64,000 nt of DNA from JAJRTE01 sp964418585 (GTDB lineage: Bacteria; Myxococcota_A; UBA796; JAJRTE01), in contig CAYQMG010000055.1 of NCBI GenBank assembly GCA_964418585.1, positions 62,001 through 126,000 of the forward strand, in the 5' to 3' direction. A program made the position numbers and the translations under genes. Positions 44,823-53,758 of this stretch are shown here, piece after piece; position 1 is the stretch's first letter; each line of letters begins with the position of its first letter. Under the pieces are notes generated by a model, which was not told where the DNA came from, ran no database searches, and was given only the letters and a program-made list of their open reading frames with translations.

Positions 44823-44939
44823 CGGGACTCCTCCTGCTGCTGTCTTTCAGGCCAGCTTGGTTGGAGATGCCCGACATGTCAACAGGAAACAGATTGGCCG
44901 TTGCGGAGATAGGTGGGTGGATGTCCAGACAAATCCGAA

Positions 44940-46385
44940 TCATACGGGCGCTTCATGCTGCCCCACGCGAAGCAGCTCCAGCTTCACGATGGAGAGGAAC
45001 CCGCCCAGATATCGCATGAACTCCCACGGCGTCGATGGAATGCCATTGCGAAGCAGCCACTTCGGCCGGAAATAGAACTTCCTGTGCGCTATCTTGAGCA
45101 GATCCAGGATTTCGTCCTTGGACAGATGCTCCTCCCACACCAGGGGCACCTCGTGGCCTCCGAGCGGATCCAGCATCATCTTGTCCCAGCAGTCCTTCTC
45201 GAAAAGCCCCTTCTGAACCCCCTGGTGGAACGAAGGGGTCCCCGGATACGGACTGAACACCGCAATCACCATGAAGTCGGGATCCATCGCAATCGCTGTG
45301 TCTATGTTCGCCAGCACCTGCTCCCGCGTGGTTTCATGAGGACCCGCAATCATGATGTACGACACCGACTTGAGCCCAACGTCCCGGCACCAACGAAACA
45401 CCCGGGTCATGTCCTCGGTGTTGCAATGCTTGTTGAATCCCTCCAGACCCTCGTTGTTGGCCGTCTCCACGCCAAAGCAAATCTTGTAACACCCCGACTC
45501 CTTCGAACGCCGAAGTTGTCGCTTCGTGGTGCCCGCAATCGTCGTCTTGTAGCCGTAGTCGAACTTGAATCCCCGTCGCTCGATCCCATCCGCAAGATCC
45601 AGTACGAACTTCTCGTTCGGATTGAACAGATCGTCCACGAACTGAATGTCCTTGATCCCGAGCGACAAACAATGCTCGATCTCGTCCAGAATGTCCTCGA
45701 GTTCCCGGACCCGGTACGACCCTTTCTCCGCCAGGCAAAAAGGACACGTGTGCGGACAGCCTCGAGACGTCACCGCCGTGGTGGTATACCGCTGCCTCGT
45801 ACCCGGGAGATAGTAGCGCCGATAGTCCACCCGCGACCGGTCCGGGAACGGATACGATGACAAATTCTTCTTGTAGGGACGAGGAGGATTCCGAATCAAC
45901 TGGCCGTCCTCCCAAAACCAGACCCCCTTGATACCCTCCAGGCTCTTGCCCCGATCCAGGGCCTGCGCAATTTCGATGAAGGCATCCTCCCCATCGCCCA
46001 CCACAATGGCCTTGATCCCCTCCAACCGCGCGGCGAACTCCGGAAACATGGAACAATGCGGACCGCCCAGGATAATCTGCGCATTCGGATTGTACTTCTT
46101 GACCAGACGGATCATCATGGCCACGTCCGGGAGCGCATGCGTGAACGTGGAGATACCCACCACGTCCAGGTCATACTTGCGCAGCCGGATTTCCACATCT
46201 GGGTAATCGAGCGCGCCTACTGTTGGGTCAAATATCTCCGCCATCATGGGCGTGCGCTTCTCCAGACTCGCCTGCAAGTACATGAGGCCCAGGGGCGGAA
46301 AATTGTATACACCGGCTGCTGCGGCCTTGGGGATGCCACACCAGATCCTGAGCTGCTCGGGGGGGTTGATGAGGGTGATGCTCAT
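44940..46385 (-). CDS. Cobalamin-type radical SAM protein
   Basis: 481 aa. B12-binding domain (SITLINPPEQL, IILGGPHCSMFPEF, IVVGDGEDAF), then TSRGCPHTCPFCLAEKG with C210, C214 and C217. The barrel runs FDYGYKTTIAGT, FGVETANNEGLEGF, SYIMIAGPHETTRE; the C-terminal HRKFYFRPKWLLR tail is shared with the 5108-6571 protein (RRFYFRPTYL). The ATG overlaps the ICMT-like gene's TGA (ATGA), so the two are translationally coupled. Substrate unknown; a lipid or isoprenoid is plausible given the partner. Confidence 0.88.
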   Translation of the reverse strand: MSITLINPPEQLRIWCGIPKAAAAGVYNFPPLGLMYLQASLEKRTPMMAEIFDPTVGALDYPDVEIRLRKYDLDVVGISTFTHALPDVAMMIRLVKKYNPNAQIILGGPHCSMFPEFAARLEGIKAIVVGDGEDAFIEIAQALDRGKSLEGIKGVWFWEDGQLIRNPPRPYKKNLSSYPFPDRSRVDYRRYYLPGTRQRYTTTAVTSRGCPHTCPFCLAEKGSYRVRELEDILDEIEHCLSLGIKDIQFVDDLFNPNEKFVLDLADGIERRGFKFDYGYKTTIAGTTKRQLRRSKESGCYKICFGVETANNEGLEGFNKHCNTEDMTRVFRWCRDVGLKSVSYIMIAGPHETTREQVLANIDTAIAMDPDFMVIAVFSPYPGTPSFHQGVQKGLFEKDCWDKMMLDPLGGHEVPLVWEEHLSKDEILDLLKIAHRKFYFRPKWLLRNGIPSTPWEFMRYLGGFLSIVKLELLRVGQHEAPV

Positions 46386-47011
46386 GGCCTTTTCCCTTCT
46401 TGAACGGCGCCGGTCGTGGCTCGAGGCGCCAGGGGAGTCTCGTCGAACGCTCCGGGAGGTTTCAGCTCCTCCTGGGGCACGAAAATGCGGGGCACGATGA
46501 GAGGCACACGTTTCCGGTACTCGAGGTACTCGTCGCCGAAGACCTCGACGAGGACCGGTTCCTGTCTCCAGACCTTTTCCACGAGGGAGCCGACCAGGAG
46601 CAGTGGGACCAGGACGAGGGTGAACACGGGGGAATTGACGATGATCCCGAGGCCCAGGACCCCGAGCAGCTTTGCCAGTACAGAGGGGTTCCTGCACCGT
46701 GCGTAGATGCTCCAGGTAACCAGGCGGTTCGTCCTGCGGATGGAAGGAGACGGACTGCCGTCGCCGCCGTAGACGAAGACGTGGTAGGTGTAGAGCCAGA
46801 GGGATGCGCCGAGGAGGAACACCATTGCTCCGACGACCCAGTTGATGGGGAAGGGGAGCAGGTGGGTCCACCCCAGGTGCTCGTCTGCGAACCGAGCGAT
46901 CAGGACGAGGAAGAAGGTGATGGGAAAGAGGATGGGGAAGTAGATCCGGAGGACCAGGAGGTAGAGGTCCGGCTCCCGGATGACTCCGACGATTCTCCAC
47001 AAGTTCCGCAC
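46382..47011 (-). CDS. Isoprenylcysteine carboxyl methyltransferase-like membrane protein
   Basis: 209 aa from the GTG at 47011. Four to five membrane segments (YFPILFPITFFLVLIARF, VVGAMVFLLGASLWLYTYH, VLGLGIIVNSPVFTLVLVP) and the C-terminal ICMT/PEMT signature EPVLVEVFGDEYLEYRKRVP. NPSVLAKLLGVLG is the conserved cytosolic loop. It transfers a methyl group from SAM to a lipid-borne acceptor in the membrane. The start is unsettled: GTG at 47083 would give an 11-base leader from the promoter at 47101, so 47011 behind GAGGGGTGG is preferred. Coupled to the following radical SAM gene. Confidence 0.78.
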   Translation of the reverse strand: MRNLWRIVGVIREPDLYLLVLRIYFPILFPITFFLVLIARFADEHLGWTHLLPFPINWVVGAMVFLLGASLWLYTYHVFVYGGDGSPSPSIRRTNRLVTWSIYARCRNPSVLAKLLGVLGLGIIVNSPVFTLVLVPLLLVGSLVEKVWRQEPVLVEVFGDEYLEYRKRVPLIVPRIFVPQEELKPPGAFDETPLAPRATTGAVQEGKRP

Positions 47012-47100
47012 CAACGCACCACCCCTCGAACCCCGCCCCGATCCACGGCCGGCAGCGCCGGCAGCGGATCCGGCGTGTGCCACAACAGCGCGCTCCAGAA

Positions 47101-47130
47101 ACTATAACCACCTCGGGACGTTGCTGTCAA
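47101..47130 (-). promoter_or_regulatory. Strong sigma-70 promoter for the ICMT/radical SAM operon
   Basis: Minus strand: TTGACA (47125-47130), 18 bases, TATAGT (47101-47106). Transcription would start near 47094. Confidence 0.7.
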
Positions 47131-47274
47131 TCGCCGGAATCGTGGGGAGGGGTGCAACGGCCTGTCCGTGGGGGGTGCGCGCATGCGACGGAAGGTGTCT
47201 GTGGCCGGCCAACCGGGGGTGGCCATCCGCCACGCCGCCGGAAGCGGATCATTCCGGCCGGCTCGAGGCAGACC

Positions 47275-47302
47275 TTGACGTGTGTGGGGGGGCGGTGATA
47301 AA
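47275..47302 (+). promoter_or_regulatory. Promoter for the small lipoprotein gene
   Basis: TTGACG (47275-47280), 16 bases, GATAAA (47297-47302); leader of about 30 bases to the ATG at 47339. Confidence 0.55.
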
Positions 47303-47338
47303 AGGAACAATGGAACTGGACATCCTTGGAGGCGAGGT

Positions 47339-47971
47339 ATGGGTGGTCGTGGACGCGTTGTGAGAGGGACATGGGTCGTCATGCTCGGGCTGGCTGGCTG
47401 CGTGTTGTCGGGCTGTGACAAGGAACAGGTGGCGCCGCAGGCGCATGCTCCGGGCGGGGGTTGGGACGACGGACCGGTCCAGGAGGAGCCGGAACCGCCT
47501 GCGGAGGCGGAACGCGCCCGTGGGTCGTCGGCGGACAAGGATGTTCCGCCGGATGATGACACCCAGGTGCCTCCTCCTGAAGATGGGGACATTCCGCTGG
47601 GAGGACTGCCGCTACCGGAAGGGACGGCGGGTGTGAAGATCAGCGGTACGGTCGTCTATTCCGACTACAAGGCGGGATTGATCCAGATCGACGTGAGCGA
47701 CAAGGGGATGTTCGGCGGGAACAATCGGGCGACGCGTCCGAAAATCATCACCCTGTACCGGATGGACAAGCCGGGTCCGTTCGAAATGGAAGTCGCTGCC
47801 AACACGGGTGAAATCTGGATCTCGGCGTACAACGACGCCGACCGCAACGGGAGGCCGACACGAGGGGAGCCTCGAGGCACGGCCAAGGGCAATCCGTACA
47901 AGGTTGGCACGGAAGACATCACGGGTGTCGAGATTGTACTGGCCCCGGAGCGGATCCCGCCCCCGCCCTGA
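47339..47971 (+). CDS. Lipoprotein of unknown function
   Basis: 210 aa. Lipobox LSGC with Cys26 as the acylated residue, then a 75-residue acidic and proline-rich linker (VQEEPEPPAEAERA, DDDTQVPPPEDGD) and a beta-sandwich-like domain (ISGTVVYSDYKAGLIQIDVS, GPFEMEVAANTGEIWISAY, NDADRNGRPTRGEPRG) with a Ca-loop-like DADRNG. The ATG at 47339 follows GGAGG. Probably an outer-membrane or surface lipoprotein. Family not recognised. Confidence 0.78.
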   Translation: MGGRGRVVRGTWVVMLGLAGCVLSGCDKEQVAPQAHAPGGGWDDGPVQEEPEPPAEAERARGSSADKDVPPDDDTQVPPPEDGDIPLGGLPLPEGTAGVKISGTVVYSDYKAGLIQIDVSDKGMFGGNNRATRPKIITLYRMDKPGPFEMEVAANTGEIWISAYNDADRNGRPTRGEPRGTAKGNPYKVGTEDITGVEIVLAPERIPPPP

Positions 47972-48154
47972 GCGATTCCAAGCGCGTTGAACACCAGGTT
48001 TGGCACGGCTGATTGCGCCGCTCCGGTCACTGCAACTGGGTCGGGAGAGCCTTTTGTTCCCCGGCGGTGAGGCGTGCGTCAGAGGGGGGCGTTCGTGTTC
48101 CTGAAGGGACACGGCTGATTGCCTGGTGCGGGAACGAACAAGGTCGACGATGAC

Positions 48155-49273
48155 ATGAGTGGGGAGACAAAAAAGTACCTCGAATTCTGGCAGGAGGAAC
48201 GAAACGGAGCGTTTCTGTACGACGGGCTTGCGAAGGTGGAATCGGACCGTACGCTGGCCGAGATCTACCGCCGCATGGCCGAGGTGGAGCGCAAGCATGC
48301 TGCTCGATGGGAGGCGCGGCTTCGACGGGATGGGGTGGAACCACCGCGGTTCAAGCCGTCGCTTCGTACGCGGATCCTGCTGTGGCTTGCTGCACACCTG
48401 GGCGTTTCCACCGTCTTGCCCACGGTGATTGCGCTCGAGGGCGACGGGAGGAGCAGTTACCGCGTCCGGGACGATGCGCAGGACATGGCCGCGGATGAAG
48501 CGTCCCATGCCCGGGTGTTGCATGCGATCCGGCAAGCGCGCCTGGACGGGGTACCGGGGGGCGTGCTTGCACAGGTGGAGGCTCGGCACCGTTTTTCCGG
48601 GGGCAACGCGCTTCGAGCGGCCGTGTTGGGTGCAAATGATGGACTGGTCTCGAACATGTGTCTGGTCATGGGGGTGGCCGGTGCGGATTTGAGTGCGCCG
48701 ACCATCCTGGTGACTGGTCTGGCGGGGCTCCTGGCCGGCGCCTGCTCCATGGCGCTGGGCGAATGGCTGTCGGTGCAAAGTTCCCGGGAACTGTACCAAC
48801 GTCAGCTCGAGATCGAAGAGGAAGAGATTCGAGTGGCGCCGGAGGAAGAAGCCGAGGAACTGGCCCTGATCTACCAGGCTCGAGGTCTGGACCCTGAACT
48901 GGCGCGAAAAATGGCCGACCGGGTGATGAGCGACCGGGAGACGGCGCTCGACGTGCTGGCTCGAGAGGAACTCGGGATCGATCCGGACGACCTGGGCGGG
49001 TCGCCGTGGGTAGCAGCTTTGACATCGTTTGCGCTTTTTGCTGTGGGAGCCGTGATTCCGGTCGCACCGTTTTTTGTGACCGAGGGGAGTACCGCGCTGG
49101 CGCTCTCGGTGGTGGCGAGCGTCGGCGGGCTCACGTTGCTTGGGGCCGGTGCGACTCTGTTCACCGGACGGTCCCCATGGTTCTCGGCCGCTCGGCAGGT
49201 TGCGTTCGGCCTTGGAGCGGCTGCCGTGACCTTCGGACTCGGGCGCATTCTGGGAGTCAATCTGGCTGCCTGA
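48155..49273 (+). CDS. Rubrerythrin-VIT1 fusion (MbfA-like iron transporter)
   Basis: 372 aa. Residues 1-130 are a ferritin-like di-iron domain with ligand-type residues in WQEERNGAFLYDGL, RMAEVERKHAARWE and AADEASHARVLHAI. Residues 150-372 are a VIT1/CCC1 membrane transporter: LRAAVLGANDGLVSNMCLVM, CSMALGEWLSVQSSRELYQ, and the cytosolic acidic helix LEIEEEEIRVAPEEEAEELA. Known relatives (MbfA) export iron or manganese and protect from peroxide. The ATG at 48155 is preferred over an upstream frame without a ribosome-binding site. Confidence 0.87.
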   Translation: MSGETKKYLEFWQEERNGAFLYDGLAKVESDRTLAEIYRRMAEVERKHAARWEARLRRDGVEPPRFKPSLRTRILLWLAAHLGVSTVLPTVIALEGDGRSSYRVRDDAQDMAADEASHARVLHAIRQARLDGVPGGVLAQVEARHRFSGGNALRAAVLGANDGLVSNMCLVMGVAGADLSAPTILVTGLAGLLAGACSMALGEWLSVQSSRELYQRQLEIEEEEIRVAPEEEAEELALIYQARGLDPELARKMADRVMSDRETALDVLAREELGIDPDDLGGSPWVAALTSFALFAVGAVIPVAPFFVTEGSTALALSVVASVGGLTLLGAGATLFTGRSPWFSAARQVAFGLGAAAVTFGLGRILGVNLAA

Positions 49274-49284
49274 GCCGGGGGAGG

Positions 49285-49313
49285 TTGACGGAGAACGGTT
49301 CCAACTGTGTAGA
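49285..49313 (+). promoter_or_regulatory. Candidate promoter for the flippase-like gene
   Basis: TTGACG (49285-49290), 17 bases, TGTAGA (49308-49313). Weak -10. Confidence 0.4.
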
Positions 49314-49384
49314 GGCGGTGTGGGACATCCGGGGCCGGTTGAACATCGGCCTCCAGGGAGCGTGGAGCAAGGGCTGGGCTGTTT

Positions 49385-50509
49385 GTGAAAGCGCGAGCCA
49401 TCATTGGTATCCTTGTGGGTGCGGTTTTCCTGGTGCTTGCGTTCTGGGGTGTGCCCCTGGACGTATTCTTCCAGGCATTCGACCGGTTGGATCTCCGCTA
49501 CCTCCTGCCGATCGCGCTCCTGTTCTTCGCTCAGGAGACCGTCCGTGCCATTCGTCAACTGGTTTTCATGCGTCCCCTGGCTCCGAAGATGCGCCTCGGA
49601 AGCAGCTTGTCGATTTTTTTCATCTCGTTCCTCTGTATCCATGTGTTCCCCGCTCGACTCGGTGAGGTGGTGAGACCCTACTTGCTCGCACGGCGGGAAA
49701 ACGTCCCGCTCAGCGCCACGACGGGTGTGGTGGTGGCGGAAAGGGCCATCGACGCGCTCGCCGCAGCCCTGATGCTTGTGGGGTTCCTGGTCTGGGTCGA
49801 CCTGCCCGAGAACCTGGTGGTGGCAGGGCACGCCTTCCGACTCGATACCCTGACTCACGTGGCCGGATTCATGCTGATGCCCGTGGTGCTCGCCGTGTTG
49901 CTCGCCGTCACCCTGTTTCCGGATCGGCTGGTCAAGTTGCTTCAAACCGTGCTCGGACTGATCTCGCGGATTCCGGGCCTGCGCTGGGTGAACCGGCACG
50001 ATACCTGTGTGGCCGAGGCAATGCACGCCTTCACGGTCGGATTCCACGGGCTGCGCCAATCCGGCTCGCTCGCGCTGGTGACAGGATTGACGATCCTGAG
50101 TTGGGGTATCACGATGTGCATGTACTGGCTTCTTGCCTTTGCTTTCCACATCGAGACGCTGGTCGGGCCGTCGGAATCCCTTGGTGTCATGGTCATCACG
50201 ATGTGGGCGGCGGTCCTCCCGGCCCCACCAGCCATGGCGGGCGTCCAGGAAGCGTTCGGTCGCGGAGCCCTGGCGCTCTTCGGGGTCAGCGGCCCCGAGC
50301 TTTCCGGAGTGGGCCTGGCCTATGCCGTACTCATTCACTGGGGCCAGGTGCTCCTCCAGGCCTTGGGTGCCTGGTTCTTCCTCATCAAGGACGGCCTGAA
50401 CCTGGCATCGCTGGCCGAGGTGGTCCGCCTGACCCCCTGTGCAGGGGTGGACGGCCACGCTGTCGACCCTGGAGTCGACCCATCAAATGCAGGCGGCTCG
50501 CCCAGATGA
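49385..50509 (+). CDS. Lysylphosphatidylglycerol synthase TM-region/flippase-like protein
   Basis: 374 aa, eight or so membrane segments (IIGILVGAVFLVLAFWGVP, LPIALLFFAQETVRAIRQLV, IFFISFLCIHVFPARLGEVV). FPARLGEVVRPYLLARRENV and VVVAERAIDALAAALMLVGF are the signatures of the UPF0104/LPG_synthase_TM family (MprF flippase-part relatives). It probably moves a lipid across the inner membrane. GTG start at 49385. The last 27 bases overlap the end of the convergent GT-C gene. Confidence 0.84.
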   Translation: MKARAIIGILVGAVFLVLAFWGVPLDVFFQAFDRLDLRYLLPIALLFFAQETVRAIRQLVFMRPLAPKMRLGSSLSIFFISFLCIHVFPARLGEVVRPYLLARRENVPLSATTGVVVAERAIDALAAALMLVGFLVWVDLPENLVVAGHAFRLDTLTHVAGFMLMPVVLAVLLAVTLFPDRLVKLLQTVLGLISRIPGLRWVNRHDTCVAEAMHAFTVGFHGLRQSGSLALVTGLTILSWGITMCMYWLLAFAFHIETLVGPSESLGVMVITMWAAVLPAPPAMAGVQEAFGRGALALFGVSGPELSGVGLAYAVLIHWGQVLLQALGAWFFLIKDGLNLASLAEVVRLTPCAGVDGHAVDPGVDPSNAGGSPR

Positions 50510-51757
50510 CCGGGACAGCCGCCGGGTCGCGGCCACGGCGAGCCACAAGGTGACCACCGAGTTGATCAATACCGACGCGGGGTGAAGCACACCGCCAGCC
50601 GTGGCGACCGCAGACAGGGCGCTCCGGGCAACGTCCGGCCAATGTGCCACACGGCCGGAGCCTGCAAGGTGCGTGGCGCCGAACACCAGGTTCACCAGCC
50701 AAGGCGTCACACTCGCCAGGGCGATCCCAGACCGCGGAACCAGGTCCCATCCGGCCAACGCCAGACAGTAGAATGGAAGCAGATAGTATTCCGGGTTCAC
50801 GTGGTAGAACAGGGCGAAACTCCACAGAAACGAGGCCGCCGTCACCCCTGCCTGCCACCGGACGCCTCGATCCTTGCCAGGTCCGACTCGAGATGTCCCG
50901 GGCACTCGAGAGGCCAAACGCAACAGGTATCCCAACATCGTGCCGGCAAACAGGGCGGACACCGTTGCTGCCAACGTGGGCGGCAACCCGCCCCGAAACA
51001 TCACGAGTGACCAGAAATTGACTCCGAAGTCAGGCCGCGGAATGAACCCGGCCATGGGCAGCGGCGCACCTCGAGCCATCGAGGCCAGAACGACTGCTCC
51101 ATGGACGGCCGTGGCGGGTCCCAGGCCCAGGAGGAGCCGTTCCCGCACCCGCAGGCCGGGCAGCAGCCCCAGAAGGGCGAGCAGGGGCAACACCAGGAGC
51201 ACCTTGGCGGCAACCACGCCCAGAGAACAGGCCAGGAGCGCCGCTCGTGCTCTGCCCGTCGCCAACAACCAGTAGACCAGCATGAGCCAGCAGGTGGCGA
51301 TGGATTCGTCCTGGGCCATCACCGTGGAGGTCATCCACCCCATGGGCCACAGGGCGAGCAGGAGCCCCAACACCGCGAGGCGCGAGATCCCACGGGCACC
51401 CAGGGCACGGAATGCAAGGCAGAGGAAGAAGGAGGCCAATCCTTCGTAGAGAATATAGGTCACCCTCAGCGCGTGAAACCGCGGCAGAAACCAGGAAGCA
51501 GGCGCAGCAATCGCTGCTTCCAGAAACGGGAGCAGGGGAGGATACTGTCCGAACCGCTCGGTGTGGCCGACCACAAGCTGAGCCGGGTTCGAGACCAGGC
51601 TCCAGTGGGTGGCCACGTCGCCCGTGAACTCCACTCCCCCGGTCCATCGGGCCAGGACCACGAGCAGCAGGACTCGAGTGCACACCAGGCCCACCCCCAC
51701 GGCGATACACCAGGAGATGGTCCACGGCCTGCCCTGTGGTTCATTCGCCGGGATCAA
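50483..51757 (-). CDS. GT-C/DUF2029-like polyprenyl-sugar glycosyltransferase
   Basis: 424 aa, about ten membrane segments (ISWCIAVGVGLVCTRVLLLV, LAVLGLLLALWPMGWMTST). The loop after TM1 holds VEFTGDVATHW, with the acid expected in GT-C enzymes, and a later loop has VMAQDES. This matches mannosyltransferase/DUF2029-type proteins using lipid-phosphate sugars. The TTG start overlaps the M49-like gene's TGA (TTGA), so it is coupled to that gene. Acceptor unknown. Confidence 0.75.
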   Translation of the reverse strand: MIPANEPQGRPWTISWCIAVGVGLVCTRVLLLVVLARWTGGVEFTGDVATHWSLVSNPAQLVVGHTERFGQYPPLLPFLEAAIAAPASWFLPRFHALRVTYILYEGLASFFLCLAFRALGARGISRLAVLGLLLALWPMGWMTSTVMAQDESIATCWLMLVYWLLATGRARAALLACSLGVVAAKVLLVLPLLALLGLLPGLRVRERLLLGLGPATAVHGAVVLASMARGAPLPMAGFIPRPDFGVNFWSLVMFRGGLPPTLAATVSALFAGTMLGYLLRLASRVPGTSRVGPGKDRGVRWQAGVTAASFLWSFALFYHVNPEYYLLPFYCLALAGWDLVPRSGIALASVTPWLVNLVFGATHLAGSGRVAHWPDVARSALSAVATAGGVLHPASVLINSVVTLWLAVAATRRLSRSSGRAACI

Positions 51758-53496
51758 GGGGAAGGCTCGGTCTCACCAGCCGCCACGTATACCGGGGCGA
51801 TATCCACGGGAAGGTCGGACAGACGGGCTGCTGTGGTTTCAATTTCCTCGGTCACCCGGCCGTGACTCGCGATCAACGCCTGGGCCCGCGCATAGTCTCC
51901 AGTCGCCTCGATCATCAGCAGTTCGTGCGCCAGCGATTCCACCGCCTCCCGCATTTTCTCCGGGTTCACCCGGAACCGGCCGTCCTCCACAGGCTCGATG
52001 GCCCCCCGCTCCCGGTACCAGTTCCACTGGATCGCCACACCACCGCCATGAGCCTCGCGCAGTCCAAACCGCATGCTCCGAAACATCATGCCCGCGTCGG
52101 TGACGAACAGGTGTTCCGGCGTAAACGACCCGATCAGGCCCTCATCCATGGCATACAGGATATTCCAGACCCCCAGCACGTCCGCCTTGGCCTCCTCGAT
52201 CGTGGAATAGAGTTCCTTGAGCAGAATCCGCGCTTCCACACGCTTCCCGTCTGGACCGGTCACAAATCCCGGTCCGAGGCCATGAGACAACTCGTGAAAC
52301 AGAATGTGCGTGAAGAACGCATCGAACGAAAGCAACTCCTGCTGGTCCGGCGCCAGCACCCGGCGGGCGATGGGCAGTCCCACCTTGTCGAACTTGGCCT
52401 CCATCACATTCTTCAGAAGCACCTTCTTCGACCCCTTCGACTCACGAACCCGCTCGTCGTTGGGCAGGTTGAATGCTGCCGTCTGAACTCCGTGCCGCGC
52501 GTCCCCGGCGGTGAAGATGACCTGGACGACCTTGATCGGCGAATCGGTTCCGCGATCCAGATTCTTGTGCTCGTCCGGGATGGGCAGATTGCGCTCCATC
52601 GCGGGCAAATGGGCTGCGAACACCGACAGTTCCTCGCTCGCCTTCCGGTCCACCGCGGTGATGAAGGCCTCAAAAGCCGCCTTGTAGTTGAACAGCCGGT
52701 CCTGATAGACCTCGTAGGGGCCAATCACCACCTCGATGGATGAATCCAGATCCATCCAGGCAATGTCACTTTCATAGTAGTCGTCCGAAAGGAAGGCCTC
52801 GGCCCGTTTCTCCAGATAGTCGGCCAACGTGGCATTGGAGGTGAGAGCTGCAGCCTCCTTCAGTGCCGCCGCCGCCGGCTCGAGCAGGTCCTTGTAGTAG
52901 GTGGAATAGGGGATGGCCACCAGCGCGTCTCCCTGGCGGCGAACCACCGTGTACAGCCCGGACAGGCTGTCCCGATCCTCCGGGTGGGCCTTCACCCAGG
53001 CCTCGAAGGCTTCCCGTGTCATGTCCGGCGGGTAGAACGCAGCCCCCAACGGAAGCGCCCCGGCCTCCCCAAGCGGTCCCACAAAGGGTTCGTAGTCACG
53101 CAAGGAATCCCACCGCCCTTTCATGATGTCGAACAACTCGAGCGCGCGTGCATACTCGAGCGAGGTGGCGGCGAGCGTCTGCAAGGTGGCCCGCGTGGCG
53201 GGATTCTTCTCGCACACCTGGCGGAGGAACACCTCGTCCATGTACCGGGCCGCTTCGATCAGCTTCCGGGCGACGGCTTCGTCCTCCTCGGTGAGCAGCG
53301 TGTGATCGAAATCAATCACCGTGTAGGGGAGACGAGCGAGACGCTCGGGGATGTCGTCCACCAGGGCCGGCGGGGGCGGCGATTCGTTCTGCACCGACGC
53401 TCCGGCTCCGTCCTCCTGCACGGGAACGGTCCGACAGCCCGTTGCCACCAGTCCCCACAGTCCAATCGCGACCATGTATCGGCGAGACGCTTCCAT
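51754..53496 (-). CDS. M49-like zinc metallopeptidase lipoprotein
   Basis: 580 aa. Lipobox VATGC with Cys21. Zinc site HELSHG (His401, Glu402, His405) with the downstream acidic helix STIEEAKADVLGVWN (Glu434/435, Asp439), the arrangement of dipeptidyl peptidase III (M49)-like bacterial proteins. KELYSTIEEAKAD and RSMRFGLREAHGGG are family marks. It differs from classical DPP III, whose site is HExxxH. It may degrade peptides in the periplasm or at the surface. Strong promoter at 53550. It heads a two-gene operon with the GT-C gene. Confidence 0.84.
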   Translation of the reverse strand: MEASRRYMVAIGLWGLVATGCRTVPVQEDGAGASVQNESPPPPALVDDIPERLARLPYTVIDFDHTLLTEEDEAVARKLIEAARYMDEVFLRQVCEKNPATRATLQTLAATSLEYARALELFDIMKGRWDSLRDYEPFVGPLGEAGALPLGAAFYPPDMTREAFEAWVKAHPEDRDSLSGLYTVVRRQGDALVAIPYSTYYKDLLEPAAAALKEAAALTSNATLADYLEKRAEAFLSDDYYESDIAWMDLDSSIEVVIGPYEVYQDRLFNYKAAFEAFITAVDRKASEELSVFAAHLPAMERNLPIPDEHKNLDRGTDSPIKVVQVIFTAGDARHGVQTAAFNLPNDERVRESKGSKKVLLKNVMEAKFDKVGLPIARRVLAPDQQELLSFDAFFTHILFHELSHGLGPGFVTGPDGKRVEARILLKELYSTIEEAKADVLGVWNILYAMDEGLIGSFTPEHLFVTDAGMMFRSMRFGLREAHGGGVAIQWNWYRERGAIEPVEDGRFRVNPEKMREAVESLAHELLMIEATGDYARAQALIASHGRVTEEIETTAARLSDLPVDIAPVYVAAGETEPSP

Positions 53497-53549
53497 GTGT
53501 TCCTCCTCCGGTCTCGAACGTTGGCGTTGGCTTCCTGCTTCGCGCGTCG

Positions 53550-53578
53550 ACTATAGCCTACACCTCCGTCCAGCGCAA
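53550..53578 (-). promoter_or_regulatory. Promoter for the M49-like gene
   Basis: Minus strand: TTGCGC (53573-53578), 17 bases, TATAGT (53550-53555). Leader of about 47 bases. Confidence 0.6.
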
Positions 53579-53631
53579 CGACCGGACCCTCGACCGGGCT
53601 TCCCAACGGCACCTCCGCGGAACCCTCTGCA

Positions 53632-53660
53632 TTGACACCCCGCGGCCGGCCCGGTTAAGG
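53632..53660 (+). promoter_or_regulatory. Candidate promoter for the small radical SAM gene
   Basis: A perfect TTGACA (53632-53637), 17 bases, but the -10 TTAAGG (53655-53660) is poor. Leader of about 90 bases. Confidence 0.35.
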
Positions 53661-53758
53661 ACCAGCACGATACCCCGGAATGACGTATCGGGCACCCGTC
53701 ACCGGACCCTCGGGACCACCCCCGACCATGCCACGCACCAGTGCCCTCATGGTGAAGC

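Noticed and set aside
44854..44882. Promoter for the 43950-44822 gene
   Set aside because: The -35 is a perfect TTGACA, but the hexamer at 17 bases is CAAGCT, too poor to call.
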